Below, piece after piece: positions 52,001 through 64,000 of a DNA stretch of 64,000 bases. A program made the translations under genes and the position numbers. Positions within the stretch are counted from its first letter, which is position 1. Each line of letters starts with the position of its first letter. The stretch is from Zerene cesonia (lineage: Eukaryota; Arthropoda; Insecta; Lepidoptera; Pieridae), in assembly GCF_012273895.1 (NCBI RefSeq), contig NC_052106.1:1054001-1118000 (forward strand), written 5' to 3'. The notes under the pieces are model-generated. The model saw only the letters and a program-made list of their open reading frames with translations. It was not told the origin of the DNA and made no database searches.

Positions 52001-55000
52001 GCAATAAATTCTTTAACCATTACAAAATTGCAACTTCACTGAATAACATAGGCAGTTGTGGTACGCCCGCGGGACATAATATGTAAAAGCTAATATTAAA
52101 AAATTTATGAGTATCTCGACGCAAAATTGAAAAACCGTAAAATAGTAATCAAACTAGCGAGTTTGTATTCTGTCGGCAAATTCCGATCCGTAAAATTTGC
52201 TTGAAATTTAACGTATTAATTTTCGTTAGACTGTAATGCGGATTCATTACAGTTATGTAATAACCTAAGAATTTACTTTTCCCACACGTCGGTCAGGTGC
52301 AGGTCAGCTTGTCCATTTATCTATTAAATATACCTCACCTGAAGCGTCAAATTGAAAGCCCTTTTCAAAACCTAACGGTCCCTACCTTAATACAGAAAAA
52401 ATTTATAGAAAAATAAAAATGCGTTATTCTTATGATAGAAGTTATTAGTTCAATGGTATAAATTTCTTGGATTTGTTTCTGCTTGTATTGATAACTTAAA
52501 AAAGGATAAAAAATATACAAAAAAAAAAATTGTCTGTGCAGGTCGAATCATTGTTGTTGCATGTTGCTTCACGTTTCAATTATACAAAAATATTATAAAC
52601 AAAATTTTTAACATAAGAAAAAAAAATTGACAACCTTATAACATTCACTTTACTTTATCCGTAGTATGTATATTCCCTAAGGCTTGAGTAATAACCCATA
52701 CATGAGACAAATAAGTAATTAAATTGTTTATTGCTTGTACCACCTTCCATTTATTAGACAACTAACTTTATTTCTATCTTTCAATCATTTTTATTAACAA
52801 AAACATGGATTAAAGCTATATTTGTAAATAATTACTCTAGTATAGTGTCCTAATGCAAATATCCTCTTCCATAAACTACTATATCAAATTTTCACAAACA
52901 TCTATTTATATCCCCATAGCTGTGACTAACAAATATTTTAACATCTCCAAGCAATATAGCACATGTTAAATAGGTTAACTAAAAATAATACCCATTCAGA
53001 TGACCTAAAAGTCATCTTGCAACTTTCATTTTATTGTAAAGATGGATGTCTATTCTGAATTCTAATCCAGGCAATGTTATCTCTACTTATATAAAAAATG
53101 TAAAAGTAACTATCTGTTTGTCTGTCTCTTCTTCACACCTTAACCAAGGTATTGATTAAGGTGAAATTTTGTACAGCCATAATTAGGCACAAGATGGGTC
53201 GTGGAATAGTTTTTAATCCCCAAAATCCCAACCGGAACGAGAACTAGGTGTGGAAAACTCCTGCTCTATCTATCTTTTTCCTCGACAGCCCGGATGGATA
53301 GCTAGCTTCCTTGAGATTAATAATTAATACCTAAAGTGTGTTACTTTGAACTTTATCACCTTACATAAACAATCTAGTCTAATCAAGTATTCTGTTTCGC
53401 TTGCCAAAATTATATAACTTGAAGCCATCAATATAATTAGCTATTAAAGTCCCTTGTACCAAATGTAAATTATGCATTAATAATTTATATAATAATGTAT
53501 GAATTTATTTCCTCAGTAACTTCATATAATATCATTTTTTTATTCTTAATAAGAAATCAAAGAATTTCAGTTGTTTTTTATAATAGCTGCACGCCCCCAC
53601 TCTACCCGGGTAATCAATAATAGAAAAAGAAGTAATATATATCTTATCTTTCGTTAGATCAAACTGCACATGGTATGCAAATATGATCAAAATTGTTTTA
53701 GTGGTTTAGGGAATCCATCGCTGACAAAAAAACGTGACACAAAATTTTTTATACATTAAGATTAAACAATAATTTTCTTGTGATGAACACATCACGGAAA
53801 AATCTCTACTCAATATCACAAGTTTATAAAATGTTTCTAAGTAAATAATTGTCACAAATCTAGAAGCAATTACATTAGTTTATAGGTTTTACCCTTCACT
53901 TTGTAAAAACAAAATTAGAATATATTATTAACACTTTGGTTAAGGTTAATGAGATGCCAATTTATGGCCTATTACCATAATTGAAGTTTTTATTGAAGTC
54001 CATTATAAATCATTGCAGCAATCTCTGCATTAGGCTTAAGGTTTCTTTAAGTCTATTCATTATGGAGGCTTTGTTTTTTATAGTTTCATATTTTAACTAG
54101 CTGTGCCTAGTGGTTTCACTCATGTAATATGTGATGATATATAGCCCTCAATCATAAATGGATTATCTTAAACTGAGATAAATTTTCAAATGGGATCAGT
54201 GTTTAGTAGTTCTAGAAATAAGCTGGTTCAAACAACATAGATTAGATGTAGAAATAATAGATTTCATTTTATTTAACTCTCTCTCTCTCTCACTAAATGA
54301 CTTTCCTTCATTGTTTCAAGTAATAAAATTAAGATAAAATTTTTTACTTAGATTTTGAAATTGTCTGTGATGAACCTTAAATTTCTTATCCATTTCAAAT
54401 CACTTATATACTTTTAAATAAATAATCAAATTGAATTATTATGAAAAAATATTTACAAAGAATAATTATAACACATTAACAGCAATTACCTGTCTGCAAT
54501 TCTGCTAAGGTTTCAGCTAATGTCCTTGTCAAGGGGCCCCATTCTCCGAGCTGACCTGTTATAGGTGGCAAGTCTACATCCTTGCCATCACCCCCACTAT
54601 CTCCTTTCAGCTTCAACTTTCCTCCAGGCAGAGTGAACCTCTCTCCTGGTGCAGCCATCTCTTGCAAAACATCCAAGAGATATGGTGTCTGCACCAGACA
54701 CTGCATCACAGAGTTGAAAAAGCATGTATTTCCAAGATTTGTCAATCCCCTCACCCTGGGCAAGTTTAAAGCCATTGCATTATCTTTACCCTTATCAGTT
54801 TTAACTATAGTCTCTGTGACCGGTGCATCTGCATTATTCTGTACTGGACAGTCAAGGAACAGTTCTATGGGAGGCAATCTAGGATTGCCATTAGCTTGTT
54901 TCTTAAGGTATTCAATACACTCGTGGAGTTTCTTAGAGCTAGCTGTGGTTACTTCATTATTACAATTATAGCAATATACTTCCCATGTGGTGGTGTTGGC

Positions 55001-55330
55001 GGTGAGAGCGTGGCAGTCTGAGTGAGGTGTGTTGAAATGGTTAAGAGCGTGCTTATTCCGAGCACGACCACATAATTGGGTGCCGCATCGTAAGCACATC
55101 CATAGTGTTAAATCTATTTCGAAATTCGGATCATCGATTTCCGTTTTCGGATTCTTTTTGCACTCGGAACATTCCTTCTCAAAACCACCAGTTTTAAGAG
55201 CCCTTTTCAACTTTGAAACGTCAACAGCTTTCGCAACGTGAGGGCATGCGGATTTTGCGGATTCATCGCAAGATTCCGTGGATTCATCATCGTTCTCGGT
55301 CGGATCACTCTGTCTCTTTTTCTTCACCAT
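46089..55330 (-). CDS. Usp16-45: USP16/USP45-type ubiquitin carboxyl-terminal hydrolase
   Basis: Cysteine protease that removes ubiquitin; vertebrate USP16 acts on histone H2A. Exons: 55330-54490, 51888-51765, 50835-50685, 49908-49764, 49058-48963 and 47674-46089. Phases agree throughout, giving 980 residues (vertebrate relatives about 810-825). Residues about 28-140 form a zinc-finger UBP domain with ligand-type pairs (CSEC, CLRCG, CYNC, NKHALNHF). The Cys box is GLTNLGNTCFFNSVMQCL, with catalytic Cys203. QHDSHELLRHLL follows in exon 2. Residues about 453-760 are a long acidic, Ser-rich linker, followed by CSIQSCLSQFTALELL, a CETC zinc site, ILILHLKRFQLG and the His box HSGGMHGGHYVAYV (His887). 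WFYVSDSMV supplies Asp955. All catalytic residues are present. Intron 5 contains a 1,000-N gap but phase is kept across it. The gene is head to head with GBF1. Confidence 0.94.
47715..48714. other. Scaffold gap, 1,000 N, with duplicated flanks
   Basis: Lies in intron 5 of the USP16 gene. The 20 bases before it (from TGGCATAATTTTTACA, 47694-47714) recur with one change directly after it (48715 onward). The true gap may be tiny or negative. Confidence 0.93.
49942..50092 (+). mobile_element. SINE fragment in USP16 gene intron
   Basis: Opposite orientation to the copies at 15645 and 41486. Contains GTGTCCCAGCAGTGG, ATATGGGCTGATGATGA and a GAT-repeat tail. Confidence 0.6.
50324..50492 (+). repeat. 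Dispersed repeat, GCGGTCCGCCCCGGCTTTAC family
   Basis: Begins CTAGCGGTCCGCCCCGGC and ends CAAACTCTTCATCTTTATAA. It shares its right half with 27080-27168. Probably a retroelement 3' end of a type common in insect genomes. Confidence 0.55.
51559..51720 (+). mobile_element. Lep1-like Helitron, 3'-truncated
   Basis: Starts TCCTACTAATATTATAAATG and runs as in the copy at 14226 up to TTCCTACGGGATACGGACTTA, where the GC hairpin and CTAG are missing. Extra TCCTACT units precede it. Confidence 0.65.
51889..54489. other. Intron 1 of the USP16 gene
   Basis: 2.6 kb of AT-rich intron. It holds degraded repeat fragments, for example near 51940-52030 (AAAACCACTAGACCGA) and 53081-53330. No nested gene was recognised. 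Confidence 0.6.
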
Positions 55331-56040
55331 TCTTGGAAATTAATTTGGGTTATGCACCGCCTGCAACGTAATCAGATACAGACTTTAAGAATAACTACAC
55401 GAACACAAAAAGAACAAATTGACAAATCTGTGTCGATAGCCATCGAACGCATGACGACGCACAATCACAGTAAATTTATGAGAAAACGTAACATTTAGAG
55501 CAATAACCATAGATGTCCCATAATCAAACTTACAATTACATACAAAAGCAGAGGATATTACAAAGGCACACTTTCTGGTTAAATTAATAAATTTTCTTTT
55601 GTCAGAAAGGTAAACCACAGACGTCGGACATCTTGACAGCAATCAGAATTACCATTAGCGAAAATAATCTATTAAAGGTAGTTGCACATTTGCGATTCAA
55701 GTAATCGAGTAATATGTTAATCGATTCAAAGGGAATTGATCAATTACCAGGTATCTACGTCTGTTTTTGACACTCGCTGCTCTAGCGGTGAATAGCGCAA
55801 CTAAAATTCTGAAACGTCAACATGTCAGTGATGAGAATAAAATAAGTTGTAATTTTTGTGATTTTCTATTGATTTCTATACTATATTTTGTGCATATATT
55901 CTACAAAATCTTATTCCTAATTAGTTTTTGTTGTGTATACTAAACAAATATGTGACAAGTGCGACAACCGTGGCATTCAAATGACTAAAATTGTTGATCA
56001 ATTGTGGATAGAAGTACCAACGATTTGAAAATTCTTAAAA
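55331..56040. promoter_or_regulatory. Head-to-head promoter region of USP16 gene and GBF1
   Basis: The 710 bp between the two start codons hold both 5' ends. It contains repeated TTGACA/TGTCA/CGTCAA words (near 55416, 55632, 55766 and 55815-55828). On the USP16 strand an acceptor-like CGTTGCAG stands about 40 bases before the ATG, so a 5' UTR intron is possible. A short upstream frame (55822-55845) precedes the GBF1 start if transcription begins earlier. The shared promoter is inferred from arrangement. Confidence 0.5.
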
Positions 56041-59000
56041 ATGTCTCTACCTGGGAATGGAATTTTCGTCGTGCAGGGCGAGATGGCCATGCTGGTCACC
56101 GCCATGCGACGGAGCACTCGATGGGGCTCACATTCCTTTCCGAATGAAGAGTACGACATGCTCATGAAAACTTTCCAAGACCTTAAAATAATTCTGAATC
56201 AAGTGGACGATCTGAGACTCCTCGATCCTGCTACGTATTTGAGTCCGTTCTTGGAAGTTATACGGAGCAAGGAAACTACAGGGCCTGTCACCAGTCTTGC
56301 TCTATCTTCAATACACAAGTTCTTATCATATGGATTAATAGGTAATAAAGTCATTGTAAAACTTTGCATCATTCTAATTAGAAACTTGATCTGGGATAAC
56401 AATTGAACATTTTTTAATTACTGTTATATAGAATTATATAAAAAGTAAATTGTGTAGTAGTTAATTTTTCTTAACTTAAATTTTCAGACCCAACCCACCC
56501 TAGTGTACCTGCAACAGTTGAAGATATAGCTGATGCAGTGACTCACGCTCGCTTTGTAGGCACCGATCATTCATCAGATGGAGTTGTTCTTATGAAAATT
56601 TTACAAGTATGTTTGTTAATTCCATATCATTCTCATATTAGTCAGCAATTATCAACAGCATACTGGAATAATTCTAATTCAATATTTCTTCAAATGTATG
56701 TTGAAACAATAGATTGTTTAAACTATGTAGCATTAATTTTAAATAAGTCTTAAGCTATATAAAAAAAAATTGCAAATGTTATCTTTATGTTCATTATTTA
56801 TTGCTCTTAGAGCTGATAAAATATTCATCAAAATTGTTACAAATACATTTATAAAAAAATAAAACCTTTAAAAACAGTCATCAAAATCAGATCATAAGTT
56901 ATCTACATATTGAGAAACCTCCTTTTTTGAAGTAATTAAAAAAAAGGCATGATTATGAACATTTTCATATCAGGTACTAAGAACACTGATGCTGAGTCCA
57001 GAAGGTGCCATGTTGACTGATGATAGTGTGTGCGAGATTATGCTCAGCTGTTTCCGCATCTGTTTTGAGACTAGGCTCACAGGTATATATTTATATAAAT
57101 ATTGTTGTTGAAAAATAATTTTATAAAATACACAAGAAAAGTAATAGATGTTGTCAAATATTAATATCCCTAGGGTGTTGCATTTTTAAATAAATCTAGA
57201 ATAAAAGTTATATAAAATGTTTCTTCTCTCTTCACAACCTTAGCCTTTTTGTTCACCTGCAAAAATGTATCATAAACTACTATTTGTATTGATACAAAAA
57301 ACTGAACTGCCTTTGAATTGTTACAGTAAGTCAAAATTTAATACAGGACATTATAGTAGCTTAGCTAGTTTCTATAAAAAAATCTCCCACTTAACCTTAT
57401 TTATCTCAACTCTAATCAACTTATGATATTTCACCAGAACTGCTGCGCCGCAATGCTGAACAGTGCTTACGAGATATGACACAGCTCATCTTCATGAGAC
57501 TGCCGCAGTTTCCCATCGAAGACAATCCTCACAGCTTCACTACACTCGGCCTGTCACTGAAAAGACGGGACAAGGTGAACAAGAGGAAATCACTGACTAA
57601 TGCACATAGTGAGTTATATCCTTTATTTTTTTCATTTAGCCCTTTTAAGTTAATAAGGTAACACCATACCAAAGGGTCTAAAAGAGCTAAAATTACAAAC
57701 ACACATGAACACAATCACACAGGACTGCACCCACACATGCATACATATCAATCTCATAAATAAGAATATGCAATTTATTAAAAGTCTATTGTTGTACTAA
57801 ATAATTAAATCACCAAAGAATTAATCACTGTGTTAATAGAAGAATAATTTGACAATATTCAGGTTTTCAATTGTTTAAAGAAAGTTTGTGGGTATTTTTG
57901 TGGATATTTTTCTATTGTATCAAATTTGTAGTATTATGTTTTCGAGACATTATCATATAAGCAAACATCCTTAAGCATCTCATACATTTTACTGTTTTTC
58001 TGGGCAGTAGACCATTATAGTTATAGGACTAAAAAACATGTTTTAGGTCATATAGCCCACAAAGATCTGTTCAGACAAATCTTGATAGATCTTCAGATTA
58101 AAGGATAAATGGCAATATCACAGGTAGCATCTTTTTAGCTTCATATATTAATATTTTATTAATAAGAATTTAATAAAAAGCTCTTACATTGAATACCTTC
58201 ACCTTTTTGGGAATGTTGGTTAAATTTTATTTAATAAGTTGTTCAATCATTGCATTTTACATTTGAAAAAAACTTGATTGATACTGAGCTCATATCAATT
58301 TATTTTAATAATATAAAGTTATTAAAATAATTGTCTGCTTTGTTTTAAGTCGAAAAGCTACACTAGATGTCGCTAATGCCAGTTAAATCGCGCTTATGAA
58401 TTTTCTTCTTTATTTTATATTACGTTTATGTTATCGGGCTTCGTTAAAAAGGGTGTTTACCGCTTAGATGGTACGCATGCCGGTAACGGCGTGCGGGGTA
58501 TGGCTATCAAGACATACTCAACACGTAATTTTTGTATTCGTGAGGCAGTTGACTACCCATATGTATCGGCGCCTCCTATAAATAATATCCAAAAGCGATA
58601 TGTATATCCTACAGTAACATTATCAAATACAAATGTAAATTATATGAATATTATTAATAATTAAATTATCAAGTAAATAAAGAATAATGTCGTATGTTTT
58701 CAGTTTGCAGATGTATTTATGTGCTGTGTTTTATGTTCGTGTAGCGTGTTCTAAACAAATAATTGACAAATTAAACATGACAACCACATTTATTATATGA
58801 TTGTTGGATTATGTGCATGTAAATTTTGAATTCGAATATTTTAACAGAATTGATTTTATTGTCTCAATAATACAATTCACTTATACTAAATGAGTAAATT
58901 TTATTGCAACTTTTCGCAAACAATTTAACGCATCAATTGGTTGATATTAATTTGATTGATTAATATAATGGCCTTTCGTCCGTACTTGGTTTGACAATGA

Positions 59001-62000
59001 AAAAAAAAAAAATCTATAATTTAGGTATTTGTATATGAAACTAGAATGTTTGTAGTTTTTTTATTTATTTGCAGGTACAAATTCCTTAGATAGAAAATCG
59101 CCTGTCGCCGAACCAGCCGTAACTGAAAGTCTAACGGATACGGAAGTTAATAAAACCCTCAGTATTATTGGACAGAAGTAAGTAATTATTATAGAACAAC
59201 AAGCTGACCCAGCAAACGCTGTTGTTCCTTACTCTTATCATTTGGGGGTATGAAAAAGAGATGTCGGCCGATTCTCAGACCTAAAACTGCACACAAAATT
59301 TCATGAGAATCGGTCGAGCTGTTTCGGAGGAATATGGTAACTAACATTGTGACACGAGAATTTTATATATATATATAAACATAAACTCCGCTAATTTCTT
59401 GAGACGGGTATGGAATGAAAATTCTTTTATGATGATATTATCTCGAATCATATGTGATTCGACTCATATCGAATCGTATGTGATAACACACCGAAGTCTA
59501 TAAAAAAAACAATACTACAATATTATTGTATTTTAATATGTAATGTTTGTATTTAAGAATACAGTTTATAAAAAGGTTCGAGAGAGACATTATGTGTTTC
59601 CTTTTTGACTGAGTAAATGCTACTATCTTACTTCTTAGTATATAAGAAATTCGAAAAACCCACTCCTCATTATGTGTCCCAATTTTATGAAAAATCCATA
59701 AATAAAAATTGAGATCAATTTCCTATAAGTTTTCGTATCTTAGTATATATTTTTAATCTAACGTGTGACGTCACAAAGATTTTGACCCCCTCCCCCTCTG
59801 CCCTTAGTAACCAGAGTGTTTTTTTAATGCCTTTTTAACCTTTCTTTCATCAAATTTATCCGTAAAAACAGAAAAAGTTTATATTATGTTAACTCTACAG
59901 CCAAGACAAGAACCTGATAAACGAAGCGGAGATCACTATAGAGCCAGTTGACGGTATAAAGAGTCCGAAGCGTCACGGCCGCCACTCCTCCATGGACCTC
60001 GCGAACGGCAACACGCCAATAAGTCAACTGCTGGAGAAGTGCGTCAGTGGATCACAAGAGGAGAAGGAGAAGGAGAATGAAGAAGAAGAGAAGGGGAAAG
60101 AGTGTGAGCAGATAGAGACGGTGGAAGTCGGCGAGGCGGTCAGTGAGGAAGGTATGAGTGAAGTTATTTAATGAATATGGCAACTATTAATAATTATAAT
60201 TTAGTAATTGAATGTTCTATACGTTTAAACCGAAATATTAAACTTAAATGTTGCATAATTAATTTGCTATGCGATGATTTGTGAGAAGTTCATATGATGA
60301 CTTTTAAGTTCACTGAAAGTTTAATTATTTTTAAGAAAAAATTAAACCGTCTTCTTACTATCTGAACTAGACCACATCTAAATGGGATCAAACGGGAGGC
60401 ATCAGCTTCCAAATAAATAAAAAAATCAAAGACATTTAATAAATATATGATACTCGCATAAAATCAAACACAAGAAAATGAAAAATCGTCATAATCGGTC
60501 CAGGAAAAAGTACTGACGTAACAATGCTAATGAAAAATATAGTGAAATTGTTACCCTCCTCCTTTTTTTGAAGTCGATCGAAAATGGTGTGCTTGCGTGA
60601 ACAATGCAATGCAGAATACGAGTTGTTTCATATAAAATTCTATTTACAACAGCGTAAAATTTAATCAATGAAAATAATATCCTGTTAATGTTAACATACT
60701 CACTTCGCGTTAAAAGTAAGGCAATATATTATTCTATTCAGTTCCAGAAGAAGCGCCATCCGCCACGGAAGAGAACAAGGAAGCTCCGAAGGAAGAGATA
60801 CAGAGCGAAGAGAAAGAGAAGGTAGAAGAATACGTCAACCATAGAGGCATCCGATTTACGGCACAAGACGATAGCTTGAATCTGCAGCCCTATGGACTCA
60901 CGTGTATTAGAGAGATTTTCAGGTTCGTTTTTCATTTAAAAAAAAAACTTTTTTTTTTACAAGTTGGGTAACATTAGGTTTTAAATGTAATTAATTGTTG
61001 TGAAACAAAATGTATTACAATATATTACAATTTTAATTGATTTTAAACTATAAGAATATAGAATATGAAACATTACAAATATCTGAAAAAACTGTATTAA
61101 ATTTTAAGATATCATTCCCGATTTAATTATGAAATATACAACGAGTTTAAATCTCAAATCTATTTTCATATAACACTGCGCACGCGCAGGTTCCTCATAT
61201 CGCTCTGCAACCCTCTGGACACGCAGAACACATCAGCGATGGTGCACCTTGGTCTGCAGCTGGTGCAGGTTGTACTGGAGGTAGCTGCGGACCACTTGGC
61301 TTCTTACACCTCGCTCATGTACCTGATCAAGGACCCGCTGTGTAGGAATCTGTTGAGTGTAAGTGGTAACTTACAACCTCATTTTTTAAGTCAGTTAAAA
61401 TAGTACATAATCTCTTGTTAATACAATAAAGAAATATGATTTATTAATATAGCATTTTCAAGGAATTTTTATTTTAAAGCTAACAAAATTACTTTCAATC
61501 AAGTTTATCCCTTTATTGCATATTCAGATATAAATCTGCTGTTTATAATGATGGTTTTCCTTTAACAGCTTTTGGACACGGAAAGAATTTCAATATTCGC
61601 ACTTGACCTTCAAATCTGGTTCCTATTATTCGAAGCGCTCCGAGTGCACTTAAAGTTCCAAATGGAAGCGTTTTTCAAGAAGATCATAGAGATCCTCTCC
61701 ATAGACACGTCCAAAGCGATATACGAGCTGAAGGAAATACACCACATCGCTCTAGAAAACTTGGCCCAAATGTTCAGGATACCTGGCCTCTGCACTGAAC
61801 TCTATCTAAACTTTGATTGCGACGTGTACTGTACAAATGTGTTCGAAGAATTGACTAAACTCCTGTCCAAAAATGTGGTGTCTTCCACCGCTTATAACAT
61901 TCATAGTCTGTCGCTAGAAGTGCTCATGACCATAATAGAAGCGATAGAAATTGGGACTAGTCAGAAGGAGAAAGAAGAAGTGGCGGATGAAAGGGAAGTA

Positions 62001-63609
62001 GAGAGGATAGGAGTGGAATACGGTCGCGGTGGTCATGTGTCCCTAGAGTTGGGTGGAATGGATGACGCGTCTGTGGTCAGCGACCATGTGACCCATGATA
62101 TAAGTCAGTATTTTGTCGGTGGGAGGTCTGCGAGACATAAGCCATCGGTCGAGCTGCCCAGTGACGCTGAGTTGGACAATATTAAGAATATGAAAAAGGT
62201 AATTTAATTTTCGGTGAAGTGATCAATTTCATATAGATTTAATGTCAAGAATTAAATTTTCTAATCAGACAAACTTTAATTTTTTTCTTATGAATCACAT
62301 ATTTGAACTTTTTTATTTTTAAACTATGAATTTAAAAACGATGAATTTAAGCTTCACATATAAACCTATTTAAATACCCAATATATTTAATGATTACTTA
62401 TTTCAGTGGGTCACTCAAGGTACTGAGCTGTTCAACCAAAAACCAGAGCGCGGTATAGAATTCCTACAAGAGCACGGAGTTTTGGCAACGCCCTTAGATC
62501 CTGATGAAGTGGCCAACTTCCTGAGGGAAAATCCCGATTTGGACAAGAAAATGATTGGTTAGTAGAAGAAGCAAGAAGTAAATACCTGCTTTAAAATATA
62601 TATATAAAGTGGTTTATTAAAAAAATCATATAATGCTGCCCTATTCCATTACAATCAATCCAATAAAAGACAGTCAGGAAAACAAAATTTCTCAGGATGT
62701 AATGAGATGTGTATTGTAAAACTGTTGACATTGAAATTAACCCTTATAAATTGCATTAATTTTTTATATTGGCATACTGTTATGATCATACAAAAATATT
62801 GTTTACCAGCCAGCAGTAGCATTGATATCAAATCCTTCTCCCCTCTCCCCTAACATAATACGTATTACACGCTCAACTCCAGGTGAATACATATGCAAGC
62901 GCTCGTCGCGCGGCGAGGACGAGGGCCCGAGCGTGCTGAGCGCGTTCGCGAACAGCTTCGACTACTCGCGGCTGCGCATCGAGCAGGCGCTGCGCCTCTA
63001 CCTGGAGACCTTCCGCCTGCCCGGCGAGGCGCCGCTCATCTTCCTCGTCATGGAGAAGTTCGCCGAGCGCTGGCATGTGAGTGCAGAGTGTAGAGGCAGC
63101 GAAATGCCACATAGAGCTGGATTTCCACCTGGAGGCATAAATAAACCAATCTAACCAAACGCTTGTATCTGGCTTTATGCTCAGGAGTGGATTGCATACT
63201 ATCAAGTTACCCACAGGCTTGAAAAATAATATGTATCCATTAATTTTCAATACACAGATAACAAATAGTGTCCAGTTATAAAATTCACAAAAATCCTAGC
63301 GTTCCTCCTAGTGTGAATGCTCATAAACAGTAGTGCTGTCTGGCATTATACCCCCAACCATCTTGAACGAATTGAATACTATTGATTCATCCATTCACAG
63401 ACGACAAACGGGTGCCCGTTCGCGAACACGGACGCGGCGTTCCGGCTCGCGTACGCGGTGATCATGCTGAACATGGACCAGCACAACCACAACGCGAAGA
63501 AGCTGAACGTGCCCATGACGGTGGACGACTTTGTGCGCAACTTGCGCGGCTGCAACGGCTCCGGCGACTTCCCCACTGATATGCTCAAGGAGATCTTCTA
63601 TTCTATCAA
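56041..63609 (+). CDS. GBF1: GBF1, Golgi Arf guanine-nucleotide exchange factor, 5' part (runs off right end)
   Basis: GBF1 loads Arf1 with GTP at the cis-Golgi and is needed for COPI coat recruitment (Drosophila garz). Exons: 56041-56341, 56488-56606, 56974-57082, 57438-57608, 59075-59177, 59901-60151, 60742-60922, 61190-61358, 61569-62198, 62407-62557, 62883-63076 and 63401-63609. Phases agree throughout and give 862 residues. The DCB region has [20 protein letters not shown] and [20 protein letters not shown]. The HUS region has [20 protein letters not shown] and [19 protein letters not shown]. An acidic linker lies at about 270-390. Sec7 begins near [20 protein letters not shown] and carries [16 protein letters not shown] with catalytic Glu777, then [15 protein letters not shown]. 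The last exon ends in phase 2 at a GTGAGA donor. The rest of Sec7 and the HDS domains (over half of a protein usually about 1,800-2,000 residues) lie beyond the window. Confidence 0.95.
58428..58664 (+). CDS. Hypothetical 78-residue ORF inside GBF1 intron 4
   Basis: ATG to TAA on the same strand as the host gene, inside the intron 57609-59074. Its composition is unlike the surrounding AT-rich intron: the first 50 codons use many GC-containing codons and read [16 protein letters not shown] and later [11 protein letters not shown]. An AATAAA stands 12 bases after the stop (58676-58681). I do not recognise the protein. The basic, Ser/Thr-containing N-terminal part could suit an organelle-targeting peptide, but that is only an impression. 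It may be a nested gene, a retrocopy fragment or chance. Confidence 0.3.
   Translation: MLSGFVKKGVYRLDGTHAGNGVRGMAIKTYSTRNFCIREAVDYPYVSAPPINNIQKRYVYPTVTLSNTNVNYMNIINN
59196..59375 (+). repeat. Dispersed repeat, GCTGACCCAGCAAACGCT family
   Basis: Second copy of the repeat at 13386-13552, here in GBF1 intron 5 and ending in a TA microsatellite. Confidence 0.6.
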
Positions 63610-64000
63610 GTGAGATATGTGTTTTGAATGGTATTTTTTTGTAGTTAATTCTGTCGTAAATTAATTTTAATGATGTTTTCTATTTTTCGTTTAAGTACTC
63701 TTCGAATGTTGAGCATAATGTATTGTTTATTTTAAATTTTTGAATGATTTATAAATCGGCTCGATCAAGTTACGCATGCAATTTATTCTAATGCAATATT
63801 GGCATTCCCGATTGTAGGTATAGACATATAATGTTAGGTATGCGTGACTACTTTAACTTCAAATCAAAAATTCACCCTGCGTATGGTAAAATTCAAGTAT
63901 TGTATAGTTTTCTCTTCTCCTTGAATGTCTTTGTTTTTCGTATTCCCCTGAATGACCAATACCTTCTCCAAGTATTCGTTATTCTATCTTTTTCATTATG
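63610..64000 (+). other. GBF1 intron, right end of window
   Basis: AT-rich sequence after the donor of exon 12. No further GBF1 exon was recognised before the window ends. Confidence 0.6.

Overview
The window looks like a scaffold piece from a moth or butterfly (Lepidoptera). It is AT-rich with large introns. It carries an insect-type odorant receptor, several genes whose exons join in frame at GT/AG sites, and short dispersed repeats of the kinds common in lepidopteran genomes: Helitron-type elements ending in CTAG and tRNA-headed SINEs. Three runs of exactly 1,000 N are scaffold gaps. No bacterial, organellar or rRNA sequence was seen.

Layout. 1-6.4 kb: repeats and no convincing gene. 6.5-10.8 kb (+): a complete four-exon odorant receptor, 412 residues by my splice model. 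12.4-14.1 kb (-): three exons of a DUF1091-like protein lacking its first exon, lying tail to tail with the receptor. 14.1-25.3 kb: repeat-rich and no gene recognised. 25.4-26.3 kb (+): a two-exon MADF-BESS DNA-binding protein of 241 residues. 26.3-30.9 kb: no gene recognised; part may be the 3' UTR of the next gene. 30.9-40.0 kb (-): macoilin, 14 exons, about 708 residues, start to stop. 40.8-44.3 kb (+): RMI1, 7 exons, 484 residues. 46.1-55.3 kb (-): a USP16/USP45-type ubiquitin protease, 6 exons, 980 residues. 56.0 kb to beyond the right end (+): GBF1, the Golgi Arf-GEF, with 12 exons present (862 residues, ending inside the Sec7 domain).

The right half is a tight block of conserved housekeeping genes in two head-to-head pairs, macoilin/RMI1 (816 bp between start codons) and USP16/GBF1 (710 bp). 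RMI1 and USP16 converge on each other. The proteins serve unrelated processes: neuronal ER membrane, BLM-TOP3 double-Holliday-junction dissolution, ubiquitin removal and Golgi Arf activation. Shared promoters, not a pathway, best explain the arrangement. The left half is repeat-rich and carries the lineage-specific genes (the receptor and the DUF1091-like gene).

Exon joins were worked out by hand by checking phase at each GT/AG boundary. Product names rest on recalled family motifs, not on a database search.
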